From Leisingera sp. ANG-M1 (GTDB lineage Bacteria > Pseudomonadota > Alphaproteobacteria > Rhodobacterales > Rhodobacteraceae): a DNA stretch of 64,000 nt. A program made the position numbers and the translations under genes. Below the pieces are notes generated by a model. The model searched no databases and was not told the DNA's origin. It was given only the letters and a program-made list of their open reading frames with translations. The first letter of the stretch is position 1. Each line of letters begins with the position of its first letter. This document shows positions 57,993-64,000 of the stretch, in pieces. The DNA is taken from NCBI RefSeq assembly GCF_000813745.1, contig NZ_JWLC01000008.1:211604-275603 (forward strand), given 5' to 3'.

Positions 57993-58907
57993 TCAGACAG
58001 CTGCTTTCTTGATCGTCACCGTGGTGCCGCGCAGTTTGCGTTCCGACGCCGCGGTGAGGTCGTTGAACCGTTTCAGGGTCGCCAGCAGCTTTTTCTTGTC
58101 CTTGGAGTCATTGATGGCGCCCGGGAATTTCTTCTTGGCGGTCTGATACTGGTCATTGATCTTCTTCAGATCCTTGAACTTCGCCGCTGCGGCTTTCAGA
58201 TCCGGGGCGGCTGCCTTCAGATCTTCGCCGGCCTTTTCAATCGCCGCCACGCAATGGCCGTTGATCGCCTTCACCAGAGCGCCCACCCGGGTGGTGTATT
58301 TCTTCAGGTTCCGGTCCACCAAGAGCTGCGGCAACTCGGTTGCATCCAGCTTCTTGTCGTGGCTGTCGCCGCTTTCTTTGACGATCTTAGTGACTGTCTT
58401 CTGGAAGTTCGCGGCATAGAACTTCTGCGCCGCGTTCAGCTTGCCCTCGTACAGAGCCGCTTTCTTCACTTCGGCCGCTTCCTTGGCCAGAGTATCGCGC
58501 AGCGCTTCGATATCCTTTTTCGAAGCCGAAGACTTAGAGCGTTTCTTCAAATCCTTCTCGATGTCGCCAATCAGTTTCTGGATCTTGGTCAGGTGCGCCT
58601 GCGCCTCCTTGCAGAAGCCAAGCATCGCATTGAGTTCCTCCTGGTGAATGTCCACTGCCTTGTTCCAGGTGGTCAGGCCGTCCTTGACGTGCTTGTTCTT
58701 CTGCAAGTCGGCCATCTTCTTGGACTCGACTCCGTCCTTGCGCGCCTTGGCCAGGCTTTCGCGGAAGTAATCCTCGCCCTCCCAGGCGTTTCCCAGCGAA
58801 ATACCAACACGTTTCTTCAGCTTGTCCCCTTCGGCAGTGGTGAATTTCTTGGTGCCTGCAGCCAGTTTCTTGTGTTCCGCTTTGAACTTCTCCAGCTCTT
58901 TGGCCAT
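57993..58907 (-). CDS. Lys-rich helical protein of unknown function
   Basis: 304 residues from the ATG with an AGGGAGG site. No family is recognised. The protein is almost wholly helical and rich in Lys, Ala, Asp and Glu, with coiled-coil-like stretches (KELEKFKAEHKKLAAGTKKF, DIEKDLKKRSKSSASKKDIE, KAAAPDLKAAAAKFKDLKKI). There is no signal peptide or membrane helix. Tandem similar segments suggest repeat-based packing. It is convergent with the RTX gene and divergent from lipA. A cytoplasmic structural or nucleic-acid-associated role is possible but unsupported. Confidence 0.7.
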   Translation of the reverse strand: MAKELEKFKAEHKKLAAGTKKFTTAEGDKLKKRVGISLGNAWEGEDYFRESLAKARKDGVESKKMADLQKNKHVKDGLTTWNKAVDIHQEELNAMLGFCKEAQAHLTKIQKLIGDIEKDLKKRSKSSASKKDIEALRDTLAKEAAEVKKAALYEGKLNAAQKFYAANFQKTVTKIVKESGDSHDKKLDATELPQLLVDRNLKKYTTRVGALVKAINGHCVAAIEKAGEDLKAAAPDLKAAAAKFKDLKKINDQYQTAKKKFPGAINDSKDKKKLLATLKRFNDLTAASERKLRGTTVTIKKAAV

Positions 58908-59115
58908 GGGTCCCTCCCTGAACGTGTTAACGGCGCATTCGCTTTGCACAGGTAAACTATGTGTTCCGAAGCGGCATTTTGGCAAAGGAAAACGGCAGAA
59001 ATGCGCTGTATAAGCTATGCCGAGGAAGCAAGGCAGGGTTGCCGATAGCCGGGTGTCAACGCCCGGAACCTATGTTACACCTTGGCCAAGTGAGATGCCG
59101 GAAGGGAAAAACCAC

Positions 59116-60069
59116 GTGCGAGACCTGAAAATCCCCGAGCAGCGCCACCCGGAAAAGGCGCACCGTCCCGACAACGCTCAGCCGAAAAAGCCAAGCTGGA
59201 TCCGGGTCAAGGCGCCGGGCGGGCAGGGGTATGCGGACACGCACAAGATCATGCGCGAGCACAAGCTGACCACCGTCTGCGAGGAGGCAGGCTGCCCCAA
59301 CGTTGGTGAATGCTGGAGCCAGGGCCACGCCACCATGATGATCATGGGCGAGGTCTGCACCCGCGCCTGTTCCTTCTGTAATATCGCCACCGGCAAGCCG
59401 CCCGAGGCGCTGGATGTGTTCGAACCCGGCCGGGTGGCAGACGCGGTGCAGAAGCTGGGGCTGAACCACGTGGTGATCACCTCGGTGGACCGTGATGACA
59501 TCGAAGACGGCGGCGCTGAGCATTTTGCCCAGACCATCCGCGCTGTGCGCCACCGCTCGCCGGGCACCACCATTGAGATCCTCACACCGGACTTTCTGAA
59601 ATGCGACCCGTCGGTGCTGGAAACCGTGGTTGAGGCACGCCCGGATGTGTTCAACCACAATCTGGAAACCGTCCCTGGCCTTTACCCGGAAGTCCGCGCT
59701 GGAGCGCGCTACTTCCATTCCCTGCGTCTGCTGCAGCGGGTCAAGGAGCTGGATCCGTCGATGTTTACCAAATCCGGCATCATGGTCGGCCTGGGCGAAG
59801 ACGCGCAGGCGGTGAAGCAGGTGATGGACGACATGCGCGCCGCTGACGTCGACTTCCTGACCATCGGCCAGTACCTGCAGCCGACGCCCAAGCACCACGC
59901 GGTAGACCGGTTTGTGACGCCCGAAGAGTTCAAAACTTACGAGAAAGCCGCCTATGGCAAGGGCTTCCTCATGGTCTCGGCGACACCGCTGACACGGTCG
60001 TCGTACCATGCCGGCGACGACTTCGCGCAACTGCGCAAAGCGCGCAACAAGAAGCTGGGCCTGGCATGA
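59116..60069 (+). CDS. lipA: Lipoyl synthase
   Basis: 317 residues from the GTG at 59116 ([15 protein letters not shown]), which has a GAAGGG site; an ATG at 59095 is the alternative. It inserts two sulfurs into octanoyl groups on E2 subunits. The auxiliary cluster motif is [12 protein letters not shown], the radical SAM motif CTRACSFC, and the C-terminal [10 protein letters not shown] supplies the serine ligand. All are present and the length is normal. The stop overlaps the start of an M20 amidohydrolase gene by four bases. Confidence 0.97.
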   Translation: MRDLKIPEQRHPEKAHRPDNAQPKKPSWIRVKAPGGQGYADTHKIMREHKLTTVCEEAGCPNVGECWSQGHATMMIMGEVCTRACSFCNIATGKPPEALDVFEPGRVADAVQKLGLNHVVITSVDRDDIEDGGAEHFAQTIRAVRHRSPGTTIEILTPDFLKCDPSVLETVVEARPDVFNHNLETVPGLYPEVRAGARYFHSLRLLQRVKELDPSMFTKSGIMVGLGEDAQAVKQVMDDMRAADVDFLTIGQYLQPTPKHHAVDRFVTPEEFKTYEKAAYGKGFLMVSATPLTRSSYHAGDDFAQLRKARNKKLGLA

Positions 60070-61229
60070 CGCCTGAGCGACTGGCGCGGCTTACACGGCT
60101 GCGCCACGCCCTGCATCAGATCCCCGAGGTTTCCGGTGCCGAGGAAAAGACTGCCGCCATGGTGGCGGACTACTTGCGCCTGTATGAACCGGATCAGCTG
60201 CTGACCGGTCTTGGCGGCCATGGCGTCGCAGCCATTTTCAACGGTGCAGCTGAAGGTCCGACGGTACTGATCCGCTGCGAGCTGGACGGCCTGCCGATCG
60301 AGGAATTGTCGGAGCTGCCCTACCGCTCCACTCACGCGGGCCGCGGCCATCTTTGCGGCCATGACGGCCACATGACCATGGTGGCGGCTTTGGCCGAGGA
60401 TCTGCAGGCCCGCCGCCCGGCTTCGGGCCGTGTTGTTCTGCTATTCCAGCCCGCTGAGGAAACCGGCAAGGGCGCACCTGCCGTGCTTGCTGATCATGCG
60501 TTCAGCCAGATCGCCCCGGACTACGCGTTTTCGCTGCACAATCTGCCGGGGCTGCCTGTGGGGCAGGTGGCTCTCTGCGCCGGCCCGGCTAATTGCGCCT
60601 CTCGGGGCATGCGGATCAAGCTCACTGGCAAAACCTCCCATGCCGCCGCACCGCAGGACGGGGTATCGCCCGCCGGTGCCATTGCGCAATTGCTGCCGGG
60701 GCTGACAGCTTTGGCCAGCGGCGGCGAACTGGGGCCTGATTTCGCTTTGGTCACTTTGACCCATGCGCATCTGGGTGAGGCAACCTTTGGTATCGCGCCC
60801 GGCTATGGTGAGGTCTGGGCCACCCTGCGCACAGTTACCGACGCCCGTATGGGCCAGCTGATTGCGGATGCTACAGCGCTGGTGAAACAGGCCTGCGCAG
60901 CGGAGGGGCTGGCGTCCTCCATTGAGTTCGACGACGTCTTTGACGCCTGCACCAACCACCCCGAGGCTGTGGCAATCCTGAACGCTGCCAGCGAAGCGGC
61001 AGGCCATGCGGTTCAGATGCAAGACAAGCCCCAGCGCTGGTCCGAGGATTTCGGCCAGTTCGGTAAGGGCGCAAAGGCGGCGATGTTCTGGCTGGGCTCC
61101 GGCACGGATCAGCCGCAGCTGCACAATCCGGACTACGACTTCCCTAATGCGGTCATCCCGGTTGGGGCCGGGGTCTTTGCCCGGGTCATTGATCATCTGC
61201 TCAATACAGAAACGGGCGGCAACCGCTAG
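60066..61229 (+). CDS. M20-family amidohydrolase (hippurate hydrolase-like)
   Basis: 387 residues. Zinc amidohydrolases of this family cleave N-acyl amino acids. The metal-binding pattern is visible: [15 protein letters not shown] near residue 95, [14 protein letters not shown] near residue 128 and [14 protein letters not shown] near residue 160. The lid domain begins around [15 protein letters not shown]. The start overlaps lipA by four bases, so it is in the same transcript, although a lipoate-related role is only a guess from position. The natural substrate is unknown. Confidence 0.92.
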   Translation: MTPERLARLTRLRHALHQIPEVSGAEEKTAAMVADYLRLYEPDQLLTGLGGHGVAAIFNGAAEGPTVLIRCELDGLPIEELSELPYRSTHAGRGHLCGHDGHMTMVAALAEDLQARRPASGRVVLLFQPAEETGKGAPAVLADHAFSQIAPDYAFSLHNLPGLPVGQVALCAGPANCASRGMRIKLTGKTSHAAAPQDGVSPAGAIAQLLPGLTALASGGELGPDFALVTLTHAHLGEATFGIAPGYGEVWATLRTVTDARMGQLIADATALVKQACAAEGLASSIEFDDVFDACTNHPEAVAILNAASEAAGHAVQMQDKPQRWSEDFGQFGKGAKAAMFWLGSGTDQPQLHNPDYDFPNAVIPVGAGVFARVIDHLLNTETGGNR

Positions 61230-61295
61230 GTTCCGCCCGGTGATGCATCTGCCGGTCTTTTGGGGCATCTATGCCGCCCGGGGTCTTAGGCCGGT

Positions 61296-61841
61296 TCAGC
61301 CTTCGTCGGTGAAACGCACTTTTCCGATATGCGGCAGGTTGCGATTGCGCTGCGCGAAGTCGATGCCGTAGCCGACGACAAACTCGTCCGGGATCTCAAA
61401 TCCGATCCAGTCGGCGCGGAAATCCACCTCGCGCCGTGATGGCTTGTCCAAGAGCGCAATGGATTTCAGCCGTGCAGGTTCCCGGCTTTTCAGCAGGTTC
61501 ACCACATGGTTCAGCGTGTGGCCGGTGTCGACGATGTCTTCAACAACCAGCACGTCGCGCCCTTCAATGGCGCCGCGCAAGTCTTTGAGAATACGCACTT
61601 CCCGGCTGCTTTCCATCGCGTCGCCGTAAGAAGACGCCTCCAGGAAGTCGACCTCAATCGGCAAGTCCAATTCACGCACCAGATCTGCGATGAAGACAAA
61701 GCTGCCGCGTAGCAATCCGACCACCACTAGTTTGTCGGTATCACCGAACTCGCGGTGGATTTCACCGCAAAGCTCTTCGATCCGCGCCGCGATGGCTTTG
61801 GCTGAGATCATCACATCAATGACATATGGACGCTGTGACAT
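61296..61841 (-). CDS. hpt: Hypoxanthine phosphoribosyltransferase
   Basis: 181 residues from the ATG at 61841. It salvages hypoxanthine and often guanine with PRPP. Family features are [20 protein letters not shown] near residue 40 and the PRPP-binding loop [15 protein letters not shown] near residue 95. The end of the chain is [20 protein letters not shown], as in other bacterial Hpt proteins. It is convergent with the amidohydrolase gene and divergent from ratA. Confidence 0.96.
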   Translation of the reverse strand: MSQRPYVIDVMISAKAIAARIEELCGEIHREFGDTDKLVVVGLLRGSFVFIADLVRELDLPIEVDFLEASSYGDAMESSREVRILKDLRGAIEGRDVLVVEDIVDTGHTLNHVVNLLKSREPARLKSIALLDKPSRREVDFRADWIGFEIPDEFVVGYGIDFAQRNRNLPHIGKVRFTDEG

Positions 61842-61915
61842 GGCTGCCCCCTTGAATTTCCCGCGCGTACATAGGACATGACGCTGCACAATAGTAGCAG
61901 AAAATCAGCAGGCCG

Positions 61916-62362
61916 ATGCCCACACACTCGGAAACCCGCCAGCTGCCGTATTCGGCACAGCAGATGTACGATCTGGTCGCGGATGTCGCGCAATACCCGA
62001 AATTCCTGCCCTGGTGCGCCGCCGCCCGGATCCGCAGCCGGGCGCCAATGGGCGAGGCTGAGGTGATGGAGGCGGATCTGGTGATCTCCTTCAAGGTCTT
62101 CCGCGAGCGCTTTGGCAGCCGGGTGACCCTGTATCCTGGCGAACAGAAGATTGACACCGAGTACCTGGACGGCCCGTTCCGCTACATGAAGTCGAACTGG
62201 TCATTTGCTCCGCGCGAGGATGGCACCTGCGACATTTCCTTCTTTGTCGATTTCGAGTTCAAGAACGCGGTGCTGCAGGGGATCATTGGGGTGGTTTTCA
62301 ACGAGGCGATGCAGCGGATCGTGCGCGCCTTTGAGCGCCGGGCGGCGGAGCTTTACGGCTGA
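61916..62362 (+). CDS. ratA: RatA/COQ10-type START domain protein
   Basis: 148 residues with the aromatic-rich cyclase/START fold. The N-terminal LPYSAQQMYDLVADVAQYPKF is a strong signature, followed by FRYMKSNWSF and the C-terminal helix NEAMQRIVRAFERRAAEL. Relatives either bind ubiquinone as COQ10-type chaperones or, in E. coli RatA, block 70S ribosome assembly. No ratB partner lies beside it, so a ubiquinone-binding role is the more likely one. Confidence 0.9.
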   Translation: MPTHSETRQLPYSAQQMYDLVADVAQYPKFLPWCAAARIRSRAPMGEAEVMEADLVISFKVFRERFGSRVTLYPGEQKIDTEYLDGPFRYMKSNWSFAPREDGTCDISFFVDFEFKNAVLQGIIGVVFNEAMQRIVRAFERRAAELYG

Positions 62363-62455
62363 GATGCCGGAAGCAGGAAACCGCTTGACCTAAAGCGGGC
62401 TACAAGTCGTATGGCTGGCGGGGCATGAGATTTTCCAAAGGAAGGATTGACCCGC

Positions 62456-63097
62456 ATGGAGCAGGAATTCTGGCAGGCGCGCTGGCGCGAGAACCGTATC
62501 GGCTTTCATGAGGCCGCGCCGAACACGCTGCTGACGAAGCACATTTCCCGGCTGGGCCTGAAAGCAGGCCAATCCGTCTTTGTCCCGCTTTGCGGCAAGG
62601 CGCTGGATCTGGATTGGCTGTTGGCGCAGGGGCTGCAGGTCACTGGGGCTGAATTCAACAAAGGCGCCGTTGAAGAGGTCTTTGCGCGCCAGGGGCTTGA
62701 GCCGGAGGTCGTCCAGCAGGGGAAGCTCCTGCGGTATCGGGCGGGCGCGCTGACGTTGTTTGCCGGTGATTTCTTTGCCCTTAGCGCCGAACAGGTTGGC
62801 TCCGTCGATGCTGTTTATGACCGGGCGGCGCTGGTGGCGGTGAAGCCCGAAGACAGAACGGTTTATGCGGGGCATCTCAACCGGATCACAAGCACTGCGC
62901 CGCAGCTTTTGATCGGTTTCGATTATGACCAGTCGCTGATGCAGGGGCCGCCGTTTTCGGTGCCTGGCGGTCTCGTCCAGACGCTCTATCAGGGCACACA
63001 TGCGATCACCCTGGCCGAGGAGCGCCTTGCAGATGGCCGGATCGGTGAACGCTGCAACGCGCTGGAGCAAGCCTGGTTGCTGTCTCCATTGTCCTGA
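62456..63097 (+). CDS. Thiopurine S-methyltransferase-like protein
   Basis: 213 residues from the ATG at 62456. The TPMT family signature is clear: FWQARWRENRIGFHEAAPN at the start, SVFVPLCGKALDLDWLLAQG as motif I near residue 40, and VTGAEFNKGAVEEVF. The late segment YDRAALVAVKPEDRTVY is typical. Bacterial relatives methylate thiopurines, selenium or tellurium compounds; the natural role is uncertain. It is convergent with the ammonium transporter gene, sharing a terminator region. Confidence 0.93.
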   Translation: MEQEFWQARWRENRIGFHEAAPNTLLTKHISRLGLKAGQSVFVPLCGKALDLDWLLAQGLQVTGAEFNKGAVEEVFARQGLEPEVVQQGKLLRYRAGALTLFAGDFFALSAEQVGSVDAVYDRAALVAVKPEDRTVYAGHLNRITSTAPQLLIGFDYDQSLMQGPPFSVPGGLVQTLYQGTHAITLAEERLADGRIGERCNALEQAWLLSPLS

Positions 63098-63105
63098 AAC
63101 GAAAA

Positions 63106-63127
63106 GCGGGTCCCCGAGGGGACCCGC
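63106..63127 (-). terminator. Rho-independent terminator after amt
   Basis: GCGGGTCCCC (63106-63115) pairs perfectly with GGGGACCCGC (63118-63127) with a 2-base centre. On the minus strand the stem is followed by TTTTCGTTTC, so it fits the amt transcript; it may also serve the convergent methyltransferase gene. Confidence 0.85.
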
Positions 63128-63182
63128 CCGGTGCGAAATATGCACCTTCTGCCGTGAGTGGCGGCATTCGTCATAGCCGGGG

Positions 63183-64000
63183 TCAGCTGTTCATGTCGTA
63201 TGCCCGCTCACCATGAACAGAGAGATCGAGTCCGTTGGTCTCGCTTTCAAGATCCACGCGCAGGGATGTGATCGCTGCGGAGATCTTCACTAGGGCGATG
63301 GTCACAACCACGGTGAAGATGCCGACGATGGCCAGTGCGCCCAGCTGTGCCGCCCAGGCGCCGGCGCCGAAGACGGCGATCATGATGGTGCCGAAGATGC
63401 CGCCGACGCCATGCACGGCAAAGACATCCAGGGTGTCGTCGATCTGCATCTTGTTGCGCACCAGGTTGACCATTTCCTGGCACAGCACTCCGGCCACAGC
63501 ACCGATGATCAGCGCCTCCATCGGGCCGACAAAGCCGGAGGCCGGGGTGATCGAGGCGAGGCCTGCAATGGTGCCGGTGACCAGGCCCACCAGAGACGCC
63601 TTGCCGTATTTGATCTTCTCCCACAGCGCCCAGGTGAGCGACGCGGTGGCGGCGGAGATATGGGTCACTGTGAGCGCCATTGCCGCGCCGCCGTCTGCGG
63701 CCAGCTGCGAGCCGCCGTTGAAGCCGAACCAGCCGACCCAAAGCATCGCGGCGCCGATCATCACATAGCCGGGGTTGTGCGGCGGGATGGCGCGGTTTTT
63801 GCGCGGGCCCAGGAAGAAGGCGATGATGAGGGCTGCGAGGCCTGCGGTCTCATGCACCACGATACCGCCGGCAAAGTCCTTGACGCCCACGTCGCCGAAG
63901 ATGCCGCCATCCGCCAGAAAGCCGCCGCCCCAGATCCAATGCACCACCGGTGCGTAGCACAGCAGCATCCAGAGGCCAGAGAACACAAGGACGAAGCCAA
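63183..64000 (-). CDS. amt: Ammonium transporter Amt, C-terminal part
   Basis: The gene enters from the right edge; 272 C-terminal residues are visible. Amt proteins are trimeric membrane channels for ammonia and ammonium. Recognisable segments include the FAGGIVVHETAGLAALIIA helix with the pore His, GWFGFNGGSQLAADGGAA, and DDTLDVFAVHGVGGIFGTIM with the second pore His. The cytoplasmic tail ends NGLDLSVHGERAYDMNS. A glnK gene usually precedes amt and would lie beyond the window. The frame is open to base 64000. Confidence 0.95.
   Translation of the reverse strand, partial: GFVLVFSGLWMLLCYAPVVHWIWGGGFLADGGIFGDVGVKDFAGGIVVHETAGLAALIIAFFLGPRKNRAIPPHNPGYVMIGAAMLWVGWFGFNGGSQLAADGGAAMALTVTHISAATASLTWALWEKIKYGKASLVGLVTGTIAGLASITPASGFVGPMEALIIGAVAGVLCQEMVNLVRNKMQIDDTLDVFAVHGVGGIFGTIMIAVFGAGAWAAQLGALAIVGIFTVVVTIALVKISAAITSLRVDLESETNGLDLSVHGERAYDMNS

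Overview
The window looks like a chromosomal segment of an alphaproteobacterium of the Rhodobacteraceae, most likely the Roseobacter group near Leisingera, Phaeobacter or Ruegeria. This is inferred from the high GC content, the sciP-ctrA pair, LpxI in place of LpxH, DUF6477, DUF6456 and DUF1127 family proteins, a non-pyrrolysine MttB homologue, and the general look of the protein sequences. No rRNA, tRNA, CRISPR array, prophage, transposase or integrase gene was recognised. Almost all of the DNA is coding, in short operons with many 4-base ATGA or GTGA overlaps.

Layout. 1-4051: the end of a peptide-type ABC transporter operon (two permeases, a Tat-exported binding protein) with an AraC-type regulator upstream. 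4175-5913: miaA and pyrH. 5972-6451: a GNAT gene on the opposite strand separates pyrH from frr. 6854-18242: a long envelope operon: frr, uppS, cdsA, dxr, rseP, a 41-residue membrane protein, bamA, an OmpH/Skp chaperone, fabZ, lpxA, lpxI, lpxB, closed by a strong terminator. It joins isoprenoid, phospholipid, lipid A and outer-membrane protein assembly; lpxD is absent from it. 18516-25719: mnmA, the cell-cycle pair sciP and ctrA, ligA, recG, and a 40-residue membrane protein preceded by a phased GTTC array that contains an alphaproteobacterial LexA-type box. 26009-34739: an atypical Fe-S scaffold protein, hisI, gluQ, a methyltransferase, trmFO, an enoyl-CoA hydratase, a thioesterase, psd, the polyamine pair speD-speE and a DUF1127 protein.

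34834-45961: a MocR-type regulator divergent from DUF1127, ribosomal rplM-rpsI, a SAM methyltransferase, a hexapeptide acetyltransferase, a globin plus nucleotide cyclase pair, TetR, ppk2, an alpha/beta hydrolase, metA (sequence predicts acetyl-CoA use), a P-loop ATPase and an EamA transporter. 46068-53371: a FadL-type porin, a second EamA protein, a tandem sulfotransferase, guaA and an mttB homologue. 53402-64000: DUF6477 and DUF6456 proteins, a peroxiredoxin with an Irr-like box, an RTX beta-helix protein, a Lys-rich coiled-coil protein, lipA with an M20 amidohydrolase, hpt, ratA, a TPMT-like methyltransferase and the end of an ammonium transporter gene.

Most of the window is core genome. 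The parts most worth a second look are the GTTC array with its small membrane protein, the globin-cyclase pair, the two-domain sulfotransferase, the Irr-like box at the peroxiredoxin and the RTX beta-helix protein. Functions come from recognised families and visible motifs; no database search was run.
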